From Ptychodera flava (taxonomy: Eukaryota > Hemichordata > Enteropneusta > Ptychoderidae), in the NCBI RefSeq assembly GCF_041260155.1, contig NC_091935.1, forward strand, positions 39,202,803 to 39,266,802: a DNA stretch of 64,000 nt. Reading direction: 5' to 3'. How positions within the stretch are numbered: the first letter of the stretch is position 1; every line of letters begins with the position of its first letter. The translations under genes were made by a program, and so were the position numbers. The notes below the pieces were generated by a model. The model was not told where the DNA came from and did no database searches. It saw only the letters and a list, made by a program, of their open reading frames with translations. This document shows positions 46,401 to 56,122 of the stretch, piece by piece.

Positions 46401-49400
46401 GCTGCCGGCAGCCATCGATTGTGCATGGGACTTAGACCTAAGACAAACCGTTACTATCTTTCAACAATATTTTAGCACAATTCATCTCAATGTAATTGAA
46501 CCAAGCTCCACGGTACGCGTTGTCACCACAACATTGGCAAGAAGATATATCAGCGACGACCTTGTGTGTGTAAGGCTTTTTTATTACCGTAGGTTTTGAA
46601 CTACTAGAAAACTCTCAAAACATTCGTTTTTAAACAAAGGTGGTATTGTCGTTTGCGACCGAAATGTGTGATAGTAGAGAAATGCCGCAATTATTTCACT
46701 GACTGGTCATATTTGAGAAACAAGGAACCGTTGATTCCTAAAGAGTCCGTTTCTCTAGGCCTCTGGCCTCATTGAGTTGACCAAAATAGGGGTGGCCAAT
46801 GGGCCCAGAGGAAGCGGAAGAAGAACAAACTGATGCCGTTACCTTTACAGCCTGTCAATACACTGTAGGAATAAAAATGCGAGATTGGAGCGAAAAAGTG
46901 ACGCTTTCTCTCGATTGATGAAAATCTATTGTTATTCTCACTGCTGTCAGTAAGACATTTTGAATTCTCTCGGATAAGCAATGAGAAATGCACTCCTTGG
47001 TGAGAATCAAGGATGGCAATAGTTTCTCGCCGGCGAGACTGGAAATTTTCACGAAGCCTAGTCAGAATGGTAATTTTACTGGTGAGAATCAACCAGACTC
47101 ACCATTAATTGGTGAGAATCGGCTAGACTCATTATTCACTGGTGACATTTAACCAGATTGATTTCCACAAGCGAACAACAAGTCGACCTGGTTCTCACCA
47201 ATGCTACCGTGAGTCTAGTTGAGATCTCACCAGTGAATGATGTGTATGAATATACATTCTCACCGTGAAAATAACTGTGCTTGTCTCAGTCTCACCGGTG
47301 AAAATCTGTTATCATACTTGATTCTTACCAAGGATTCTTACCAAGGAGTGCATTTCTCACTGCTCAACAGTGAGAATAAAAAAATTCTCACCGAGAACGG
47401 TGAGAATAAAAAGAGATTCTCACCGATTGCGTGAGAGCATCACTTTCTTGCTCCGGCCTCACAAATTTTTCCTATAGTAATATGAATGTACCATTTTACT
47501 TTAATTTATAAATTTAATTTATCTATTTAATTTATCAGTAAATCTTACTGAAAAGCTTGTCACGTTTATATGTTTGATAATAGACATGATCCAAGTTGAA
47601 AAACATTCAAAATAAAGACATATGTTCATTGTCACCTATATAATGTTATGTAGGTAATTTTCCCCCTCACTCATGACCTGAGTTTAATTAGTCTAGAACT
47701 TTCTCAAGGTCACTGTCCTTCACGACCTCACGACCTTGAATTCAATTAGTCATGTTTGGAATGTTCTGGAAATTTAATTAGTCGTGTAAGGGAGATAATT
47801 TTAGAGCAGTAATTAGCATGTCAATAGAAGTTCTAGATTGTTCTTATATTCTCTTGTATAACCACTTGAGCATAAATATGGGACCGGCACAGCTTGCAGT
47901 CAGACATTTGGGATTGTGTCTCTTGTGTGTTACTTCAAGACTTTGGAAACTCCAGCAGTATTAATTTCAAGACTTTTCAAGACCTTCACTGCCACGCTGG
48001 ATTTATACTGTGGACTTTGTGCAACTTCAAGCCTGCAAGCCAAAGGACTGTTCATTCATCCGACTGACTGATACAACTCTGAGACTGGAGCTTTGCCGTC
48101 CCAGCTGAGATTAGTAGCCTGTACACTTTGACAGTTTATATTCTATCCCTTGACTTAGTGATTAGTTTTATTTATTTTCGTAATAAATTTCGTTTTATAC
48201 GGAAATTGCTGAGTTCACCTTTTGTTCGTTTTCTCTCATGTAACAATAAGAACTGACATTTTCAAAGTGGTTGCAAAGTCTTCATTCAAACAATGATGAT
48301 GTATGTGTGCATTTGTGTTGCATGTGTAATGAACAAGCCATTGGCCAGCAAAGCCGTCATCTTACATCTCTGATCAGTATTGATGAACTTGTAAAAACTC
48401 ATCGAATTACCTTTGTTTGATTGATTGATTGATTGATTGATTGATAAATTCGTCCGTGGTTAAAGTAACTAGAGCCATGGGAAAGTATACGTATATTTAA
48501 GTAATGTTTGGCACAGGGCTGTGTCTTCCTAATGGCTTATGTGTTATTTAAGCAATAAAGCACCCCCAGTGACGGTATGCCACAACATTTTGACCAGTTC
48601 ACGACATATATGCACGAGCGATATCGAGTGCATGTATGTCGTGAACTGCTCAAAATCTCGTGGCATACCGTCGCTGGGTCTGCTTTATTGCTTAAATATA
48701 GCTTTGTCAATACCAGTGAATTTTGTGACGCGCACGCCATACCCCTGATTATTACCGATTATGTGTCCAATTGTCCAGCATTGTGGCCCCAGGGAGCGCA
48801 ACAATACAAAGTTTTTGTTTGTAAACGAATGAAGAATCGGGAATTTAAAAAGGAAACAAATTATGGGGTAAACCATTCAATATATCAAACGATAAACTTT
48901 AATTATGGTGCACGATATCGATAAAAATGTCTTATATTACTGTACGATTTATCAAACTTTTTGAATCCTCCCGTCTGCTCTGTCTGGCTCGCACTCAGCT
49001 AGCTGTGGGTCCATAGCTATGGTGAGTTACGACTTTTAACCCTCCACCACAATGCGTTAAAAGTTGTAAACGTCAAAATCAGCCAGTAAAAGGCAGGAAC
49101 CCCGTCTGAATACACCACAGCTATGGACTCAAAGCTGGCCCTCAGCAGTCCCGCCCAATACGTTGCAGTGAGCAATACTACATTGTAAACGAATATAGGA
49201 GTGGGCATTTAAGAAGGTGGTAAATTATGGGGTAAACCATTCAATACATTAAGATGATAAATCTTAATAAATTGTGAACGACATCGATAATAATGCCTTA
49301 CTGTACGATTTATCAAAGTTTTTGAGTTCTCCGGCATACACTTGTCGTCTGCTCTGTCTAGCGTGCGCCCTCAGCAGTCCCGCCCATCCGATACGCTGCA

Positions 49401-51886
49401 GTACGGCAACCGAGACGGCTCACTAAACCATTTTTAGCTCACGTGTTCACACACGTGGGCTAATGTTAAAGCGATGTCTGTCTGTCTGTCCGTGTGTGTG
49501 TGTATGTGTGTGTGAGTGTGTCTGTCTGTCTGTCTGTTTGCACGATAACTCAATAACGCCTGAACAGATTCAGGTCTGATCTGGTAGACAGGTATCATAT
49601 GCTATTTGAAGAACTGATTAGATTTTGATTAGTGTGGCCTGCATATTAATTAAGTTATGCAATATCATTTTTTTACATAAGGGTTTCCCTATGGAGACAG
49701 TAATGACAGTGTCGACATATATCAAGAAATACTGCACAAAATTTCATGAAACTTTTCACAGATGACAATGTCAGAACATTATGATGGTACTGTGAGTTTC
49801 ATGTCAATTATCTGCTCATTTGCATAGTTAATGAACTTTTGAATTTAGTTACATAACTCTGAAATGTCTGCACAAAATTTGATGATACATGCAACAAATA
49901 TTGATATGATATCTATCTAATTGTACTGAGAAGCATTCGACAGTGTCAAGTTAATAAATAGCTCATTTGCATATTTTATGAAGTTTGGTAATTAGTCATA
50001 TAATTCTGAAATAACTGCACCAAATTTGATGAAATCTGCCACAGATACTGATCCGACAGATATCTAACTATGGTGTAAAGCATTTAGTAGTGTGAAGTTA
50101 ATTAAGCGTTCATTTGCATATTTACTGAACTTTCTAATTTTATATTTGGGCCATGGACTTGACTAGTTTGTAAGAACTATTTCCATGGTCCTCACCGGGG
50201 ATTTTAAAACATTTTGATGACAAACACTGTTGTAACTTGCTATTACCATTATTTATTTCTATCCTTTCACTGTACGATGTGTCTTGTAACCTTTCCCCCT
50301 GGTGAAATAAAACAAATTTCAATTACCAGAAAGTAAAAAATTAGGGATATAACTCTGAAATTATGGAACCTAATTCAGTGAAACCTGCTACAGATATTGA
50401 TCCGATAAATATCTAACCGTACTGAGAAGCATTGGACAGCGTCAAGTTAATAAATAGCTCATTTGCATATTTTATGAAGTTTTGTAATTAGTCGTTTAAC
50501 TCCGAAATAACTGAACCATATTTGATGAAATCTGCTGCAGATGCTGATGCGACAGATATCTAACTATGGTGTAAAGCGTTTAGTAGTGTGTAATTAATTA
50601 AAGGTTAATCTACATATTTAATGAACTCCGTAATTAGGCATATTACTCTGAAATTACGGCACCCGATTCAGTAAAACCTGCTACAGATTTTGATCTGGTA
50701 GATATCTCATTCTACTGACAAGCATTGAGCAGTGTCAAGTTAATGAATAGCTTATTTACACATTTTATCAAGTTTTATAATTAGTCATATAATTCCGAAA
50801 TGAATGCACCAAAAGTGATGAAATCTGCTGCAGATACTGACTCAACAGATATCTGACTGTTTTGTTAAGCATTTAGTAGTGTAAAGTTAATTGAGGGTTC
50901 ATTAACATATTTAATAAAGTTTGTAATTAGGTGTATAACGCTGAAATTACTGCACCAAATTTGATATTGATCTAATAAGATCTAATAAATATATAATTGA
51001 AACATTGAAAAGTGTCAAGTTAATTAAGGATTCTTTTGCATATTCAATGAACTTTGTAATTAGTGATTACTTTAAAATTACAGCTTTAAATGTAATGAAA
51101 CGTGCTACAAATGTTGATCTGATAGATATCTACTTGTCCCGTGAAGCTTTGAGCAGTGTCTGGTTAATAAACAGCTTATTTGCATATTAAATACATTTTT
51201 AATAAGTGATTTAACTCTGAGAGTACTGTGCGAAACTTGATTAAACCTTCTACATATAGGGATATAACAGATATAATAACGATGTATTGTTACAGTTTTA
51301 GGTGAATACGTAACGGTAGGATAGTGATTAGCGGTTTATCTAACAGTACCAGTCTAATGCTCGGTAAGATTTAAACTAAATACTGAACTACTTACTGGAC
51401 TCAATCATATTTGTCAAATTTCGTCTTTTCTTTTCGTACCAGACGTTGTGGTGACTGACCTATTTGTGTCAGAACGTACGTTGGGGATCATAGAGCCTAA
51501 CGGGACAGCTCAGACACTCACCATGACTATGTCTATCGAGAACATCGGACCAGAAAACATCGCTGCTAGCCCGGGCAATGTTAACTTTGATGTCGTAGCC
51601 ACCTTTGCAGAAAGTAACACTGCCTTAAATCCAGTCTCAATCCCAGGCCCCGTCTCTGTAACCGGGTTCGAAGACCAACGGTATCTGGAACTAAACATTG
51701 ACGACAAAAAATTTGTGGACCTTGAACTCTCCTTTGTGTTTCCAATCTTAGGGTGTGGCCTGTACAGCCATATTTGTATCACAATTGAGAACAAGACGTA
51801 CACTGATCGAAACGTCGACAACAACAAAGATTGTTGCAGGTTTGGTGATGAACAATATGAGGCAGGTGGTGTCAATTGCCCACCAG
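40320..51886 (+). CDS. Paralogue of the CARDB-like receptor gene: signal peptide plus one module (3' end not found)
   Basis: Exon 1 (40320-40389) encodes a 23-residue signal peptide (MIFLLRLIWSCTVIVTTVKC) and ends in phase 1 at GTGAG. Exon 2 (51443-51886) begins after a TTTTCGTACCAG acceptor in the matching phase and ends in phase 1 at GTAAGT. It encodes a 148-residue module with the same features as the gene at 21.3 kb: the strand-turn motif MSIENIGPEN, then CGLYSHICI, then a CC pair and a final NCP. Exon length, phases and cysteine signature make the two genes paralogues. No further module or transmembrane exon was found downstream to 56 kb. Reading through the exon 2 donor adds KCVISD and a stop, which would give a secreted single-module protein. 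The 11-kb intron is packed with repeats. The gene may be a truncated duplicate, a secreted form, or have exons that escaped notice. Confidence 0.65.
40411..40482. repeat. (TC)n microsatellite
   Basis: About 72 bases of almost pure CT dinucleotide with one A interruption, just inside the intron of the receptor-like paralogue. Confidence 0.95.
41018..41388. repeat. Degenerate TTAGG pentamer array
   Basis: About 370 bases dominated by TTAGG with variants TTTGG, TTAGA and TTAAG. The period is mostly five with extra T residues giving six in places. It is an interstitial, decayed simple repeat inside an intron; it is not at a chromosome end. Confidence 0.9.
41590..42015. repeat. Short tandem units with GCGCGCCGAAAA, then AAAAACACGGTGACC units
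   Basis: Three imperfect units of roughly 75-90 bp at 41610-41850 each contain a self-complementary 'gatatctc...atatat' stretch and a GC-rich GCGC(G)CCGAAAA block. They are followed at 41910-42000 by three copies of a 35-bp unit around AAAAACA-GGTGACCCC. Probably remnants of one repeat family with two tandem domains. Confidence 0.6.
42016..43310. other. Intronic stretch, nothing further seen
   Basis: Within the long intron of the receptor-like paralogue. Short open frames such as 42211-42417 (plus) contain a hydrophobic run, but there is no acceptor/donor in phase 1 that would make them exons of this gene. Confidence 0.5.
43316..44180. repeat. Tandem array, 140-155-bp unit, five to six copies
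   Basis: A GTGC(GTGC)n head is followed by units containing GGCGGCCATTTTGTTATG, CCATAACTCAG, TTTTATTCAAAGTTGGTAC and CATATGCACGTCGATT. The GGCGGCCATT phrase recurs at about 43469, 43623, 43763, 43905 and 44053. Copies are 80-90 percent alike by eye. No coding frame runs through the units. Confidence 0.85.
44295..44978. mobile_element. Foldback/MITE element with TA target duplication
   Basis: AGGTTCCAAGACAAGAAAT at the left is mirrored at the right, and the two arms (each roughly 290 bp) are largely complementary with the centre near 44640. TA flanks both sides (44293-44294, 44979-44980). It interrupts the satellite-like sequence on either side and has no coding capacity. Confidence 0.8.
45401..45893. 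repeat. 247-bp tandem duplication
   Basis: Copies start at 45401 and 45648 (GTATCACAGCATTTTT) and are almost identical across 247 bases, indicating a recent duplication. It lies inside the long intron of the receptor-like paralogue. Confidence 0.93.
46880..47455. mobile_element. Foldback element rich in GGTGAGAATC motifs
   Basis: The left part (from GAGCGAAAAAGTGACGC) and the complement of the right part (GAGCAAGAAAGTGATGC) align over about 280 bases, including the phrase GAGAAATGCACTCCTTGGT. The motif GGTGAGAATC and its complement recur many times around the centre (47060-47280). The open frames here are mirror images and not genes. Confidence 0.7.
47644..48245 (+). repeat. Solo LTR of the Gmr1-like family
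   Basis: A 602-bp LTR (TGTTATGTAGG ... ATGTAACA) with the 4-bp duplication ATAA exact on both sides (47640-47643 and 48246-48249). It is older than the full-length copy: it differs at many positions and carries small insertions. It formed by LTR-LTR recombination and sits in the intron of the receptor-like paralogue in the gene's orientation. Confidence 0.93.
48417..48445. repeat. (TTGA)n microsatellite
   Basis: Seven tandem TGAT/TTGA units. Confidence 0.9.
48546..48697. repeat. Strong 70-bp-arm palindrome
   Basis: ATTTAAGCAATAAAGCA at the left is complementary to TGCTTTATTGCTTAAAT at the right, and complementarity continues with few mismatches to a 10-15-base loop near 48620. Overlapping open frames on both strands are products of this symmetry. 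Confidence 0.85.
48842..49400. repeat. Pair of direct repeats of about 150 bp
   Basis: The stretch from AATTATGGGGTAAACCATTC to the GTCTGCTCTGTCT phrase occurs at about 48860-48986 and again at about 49224-49360. Between them is an imperfect inverted repeat (CCATAGCTATGGTG ... CACCACAGCTATGG). Confidence 0.7.
49440..51280. repeat. Satellite-like array, unit about 145 bp, ten or more copies
   Basis: A GTCTGTCTGTCT-rich head (49480-49545) is followed by units marked by CATTTGCATATTT(A/T)ATGAA, GTAATTAG, TGCACCAAATTTGATGAAA and ACAGATATCTAACT. The CATTTGCATA phrase recurs about every 134-148 bases from 49815 to 51180. Copies are diverged. Ends just before the module exon of the receptor-like paralogue. 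Confidence 0.88.
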
Positions 51887-52104
51887 GTAAGTGTGTCATC
51901 TCGGACTAGATTACCATCTTTTCTTACACACGGAAACGATGAAACTATAAGAAAACTGCTACACTTGTCATCGTATATGTCGTTTTGGCAAACATGTAGG
52001 AATAATTGCAGAGAATGCAAAAAGGCCGCTGGCGGAAAAATGTTGGAAAATATTGTCGTATTGCGAGACAAATGTTACTCTTATCCTCGTGCTTTTATGT
52101 TCAC

Positions 52105-52834
52105 TAAGGGACCGTCTCAGATTGTCGCAGAAGTTCAAAAAGCGAAATTCATTCGTTTAGGGGGGGAGGGGGTTTGACCTCCATTCAATTAGTGAACTTC
52201 ACTTTCGCACTTTTATTTTGTGATCACAAGTTTTCGTGTGTTTATTTTAAATTAAAGAAAAACTGCACACTCCTGCCAACAAATTTGTAACCATTTCCAT
52301 CTCGTTTGTCCCCCAAACACAATTTACCGATAGTAACATTGTATCCTAAACCTTTTATCCATCAAATTATACAAAGACAAAAGTATCTTTTTTTTTAAAT
52401 GTGCTATTTATAAGCGTCTGCTCTAACCACCAGATGTCTCACTTGTTATGCACCTGGTCATAGTCGTTTTAATATGATTGAACATGCCTGGGCCCCCTTG
52501 TCAAAGTTTCTCGCTTATTTATCGCCCCTACCAGGTACAAATTGCATGTTCGCAGAGACAAAGAACACATTCTAAAAGGGAGAGTAAAATAAAATGAAAC
52601 TTTTATGCGGTAAAATGCCCTGTTAGTACTCAAATCTGATCGATTACTTTAATTGTAATGTGGCATTGGGAATGCGTCTTTAGTAGCTATAGCAAAATGC
52701 AACATTGTACTCTCAGGCAGACATGAACATTTCGCATTTTTGAAGTTTCGTTTAGGGGGAGGGGGAGGGGGTTTTGATCTAAACGAATTAATTTCGTTCT
52801 TGAACTTCTGCGACAATCTGAGACGGTCCCTAAA
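52105..52834. mobile_element. 724-bp MITE with 30-bp terminal inverted repeats and TAA duplication
   Basis: GGGACCGTCTCAGATTGTCG at 52108 is mirrored exactly at the right end (to 52831), with TAA on both sides. Subterminal G-rich tracts (GGGGGGAGGGGG) also occur at both ends. A 3-bp TAA duplication fits PIF/Harbinger-type elements. A shorter relative lies at 62.9 kb. Confidence 0.88.
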
Positions 52835-53866
52835 GTCTCCAAAGAAAACAGTAACGGCGATTTCTTACCGATTATTTCATTTACACAAAGAACTATTCGA
52901 ATAGCAGCTTTCAAGCCATCCATAGCTTGTCTCCTTGGATATCACTGAGTTCTTTTTCCGGAGACTGTGACATTAAAACGACAATCACTGTGACATTACA
53001 AGGACAGTCGTTGTGACACTAAACGACAATTGCTGTAACTTTTGATAAATTCATGTTTCAAGTTGTGTACGGAAAACGAGTGTTTTTCTTGTTCTTTATT
53101 CCCATATGTAGAAATGCTAAGTGTCAGCCATGCCAACATCTTGTACGGTTTTCCATCTTAATATTGTTGATAATTATGATTTCTAGTCCGGACTGGGATT
53201 CAGTTGCCAATAACAGGGTGTTATTTTAAAAAGTGGAAGATTGTTTCCTACGCCAAATTCAGTGTAGATTTAGAATTATCGATTTGCGTTTTAAATCCAT
53301 GGCTTTCATTGGAAGTCTCACATCGTAACCTTATTGGCTTTTTTATTGAAAATGTAACGAGCAACATACTCGCCTACCGCCAAACGCTTAGAATTGTACT
53401 GATCAAATATTTCCTGTTGACAATTAATGCTGGCTGTGTTCACCTGAAAGAACGGTCTGGTCTTAAATCTATTCATAACCACTAAACGCATTCTCGTTAG
53501 GAGTAGAAAAGTAATTGAAAGCACGTCTTTGTTATGTATATAACAAATTAAGGCTATCTCAAATATTTATCATTTTATGTGCCTTACAATATGTACCTTT
53601 ATCATCAATGCCTATCGTTCAGTGGGCACCAAGGAGTATAGATGATTATGAAGGTAGCATGAGTTGGTTAGATCGTATTTTGCGTTCCCATGTTTGACAG
53701 GCGGCGCATGGTTATCGCATTGCGGACATTGAGGGCGATCTTGTAACGAAGATGACACACTATGCATGGGCGCTGTCATCATACACATTTCTACACACGA
53801 TTTTGCGTGTTGAGTCGAATACGACGGAAGCGTATTCGTGCCATTTTTGTCTGAAAAAAAAATTAA

Positions 53867-54235
53867 AAAAATCTCGTAATTACGAGTTTTGATTCTCGTA
53901 ATTACGAGTTTTTGATTCTCGTTATTACGAGTTTTTGATTCTCGTAATTACGAGTTTTTGATTCTCGTTATTACGAATTTTAAAATCTCGTAATTACGAG
54001 TTTTTGATTCTCGTAATTACGAGTTTTTTATTCTCGTAATTACGAGTTTTTGATTCTCGTTATTACGAATTTTAAAATCTCGTAATTACGAGTTTTTGAT
54101 TCTCGTAATTACGAGTTTTTGATTCTCGTAATTACGAGTTTTTGATTCTCGTAATTACAAGATTTCAATTCTCGTGATTATTAGTTTCTGACTCTCTTAA
54201 TTATGAGCCTTGATTCTCCTACATATTATGAGACT
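53867..54235. repeat. Palindrome array 1: CTCGTAATTACGAG units
   Basis: About 14 copies of the perfect 14-bp palindrome CTCGTAATTACGAG (some GTTATTACGA variants) spaced by TTTTTGATT every 22-23 bases. Units decay toward the inner (right) edge. No spacers and no coding frame. Confidence 0.95.
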
Positions 54236-55374
54236 TAAACTATAATGACTCGTAGTCTTTCTATGGTGTTTGTGCTCTTTAGTGTGAACCTATAAATTGC
54301 TTATACATATTGCTATTGATCATAATTCAACAAATACAACCGTTAACGTGAATCTTGACTTAATCAGGTGTAGTGAGCAAGTATAGTAAACTCGTTAATG
54401 AATAAATGAATGAATAAACTTTTGGGTTGTTACATGGCTTGCAATTGTAGATATTGAGTAACTTATCCATCAAATCAAAATCCACGCCAAGCACATGCCA
54501 AGCATGGCCTATAGATTTTGTCTGTCCGGATATGCAATACATTCAGAGCTAGAGTTAAAGATGCATAAGTATGCTATTATGCCAATACTTCAGTCCTATA
54601 AACACCTATATTTGGGTCTTCTCCGACAAGCTGAAAAGCTCCGCTCTCAGGAGATAACACAGATACTACATGTGCCTGCCAAAGTGATGTTAACTTTTTA
54701 CATTTAGCACAGACCGTCAGCCTTTTCATGTTGTGTCTGCACTAGAAATCATGATGAGAAACCAACATCTTCTGAAATATTTGAACTATCCTACTGTATG
54801 ATTTCTATGTATCTGTCCGACATCCCCCTTCATATATGAAAAACATATCTAAAACAGCAGTAGACCTCAACAAGGAGGTTTGAAAGATTTCAAAGCTTCA
54901 TTGCTCGCAAAAATAATCAAAGTATGTACATAGACAGACAAAGAGAAGTATTTGTATGATGAGTGTCCTTGCATTGTTTCCTCTCAACATAAAATAACGA
55001 AAATGTGTATTATCTATTTGATGACCTAATTGAAATTTATGTAAAATCCCTTTCAAACACATAAATGGCAAATAAAATGGGAAATAAAGGCAAAAAAGTG
55101 TTGATATTTAAATAGAAATGAAAAGGACATTTCAATTAGACAATCAGATGAAATAACATATTGAAAAGTAAATTTTCACTTGACTCGTGACATTACGACA
55201 TGTTCATTACGCTCACATGCTGGCCTTTTTGATAACTACACAATTTTAAAATTTTAGGAATATCCAATCCAATCAGCCTACTCGACAAAAACTTTTGATC
55301 AAATATTCAATCATAACGACAATTACAGATTTTACATTTTCATGAAAGGATAATTATAAAATATGTTTCAATAT

Positions 55375-55787
55375 TCATATTTATGAGTTTCCAATTCTCA
55401 GGATTACAAGTATTAAATTCTCGTAATTACGAGTTTTTGATTCTCGTAATTACGAGTTTTTAATTCTCGTAATTACGAGTTTTTAATTCTCGTAATTACG
55501 AGTTTTTATTCTCGTAATTACGAGTTTTTATTCTCGTAATTACGAGTTTTTAATTCTCGTAATTACGAGTTTTTATTCTCGTAATTACGAGTTTTTATTC
55601 TCGTAATTACGAGTTTTTGATTCTCGTAATTACGAGTTTTTAAATCTCGTAATTACGAGATTTCAAATCTCGTAATTACGAGAATTAAAAACTCGTAATT
55701 ACGAGAATCAAAAACTCGTAATTACGAGTTTTTGATTCTCGTAATTACGAGATTTCAAATCTCGTAATTACGAGATTTTGACTCTGG
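55375..55787. repeat. Palindrome array 2: CTCGTAATTACGAG units
   Basis: About 17 copies of the same 14-bp palindrome, 1.2 kb from array 1. Units decay toward the inner (left) edge. The linker orientation switches within the array (TTTTTGATT to AATCAAAAA near 55680-55720), which array 1 does not show. Confidence 0.95.
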
Positions 55788-56035
55788 TTGGCCCTATGCA
55801 TGTTTGTCATTCTGCTATCGATGCCTTTTCTCCAATAATTCAGTGCTTTTATAAGTCGGGGAATAATGTGTTCCTGAAGGAATATCGGAGTTCATTGACG
55901 AGTGCAGTGTAGGCCTGCAGCACAAATGAGTGTATTGTAAACTTTATTCTCGTTCTAATGACACGTGACACCAGAAAGCGCGGTCTGCTCCAGGCGAGGC
56001 ACGCCTACAGTATTACACCTGACTAGCCGGGCGAA

Positions 56036-56122
56036 ATGACGGAGATAGATGAAGGATTCTTCATGTTCTTGAGAAGAAGAGGTGTCAGCGAACAAGTTAT
56101 CAGAACCTTGCAGAAGGAAAAG
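56036..56122 (+). CDS. Candidate first coding exon (29 codons), unrecognised
   Basis: A Met in good context (GCGAAATGAC) opens a 29-codon frame that ends in phase 0 at a consensus donor (AAAAG then GTAAGAACG). The peptide (motif EGFFMFLRRRGVSEQVI) is helical and looks like the start of a SAM- or DEATH-like fold. It could be the first exon of the ballast-domain gene at 58.3 kb or of a separate gene; phases do not connect directly to either downstream candidate, so intermediate exons would be needed. Confidence 0.45.

Larger units (their letters stand above)
51887..56035. other. Stretch after the paralogue's last visible exon
   Basis: Holds the TAA-flanked MITE and the two palindrome arrays listed separately, and otherwise AT-rich sequence. 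It was searched by eye on the plus strand for another module or membrane exon with a phase-1 acceptor; none was seen. Confidence 0.5.

Noticed and set aside
46366..46599. 77-codon frame beginning with a signal-like hydrophobic stretch inside the paralogue's intron
   Set aside because: No phase-1 acceptor and donor that would make it an exon, and it lacks the four-cysteine signature of the gene family.
53204..53697. Frames considered as a missing third exon of the receptor-like paralogue
   Set aside because: No phase-1 acceptor, no N-x-G turn and no C-x6-C-I signature; no transmembrane helix.
53867..55787. Regular repeats resembling a CRISPR array
   Set aside because: The units are palindromes separated by near-identical linkers with no unique spacers, and the context is an animal nuclear genome with introns.
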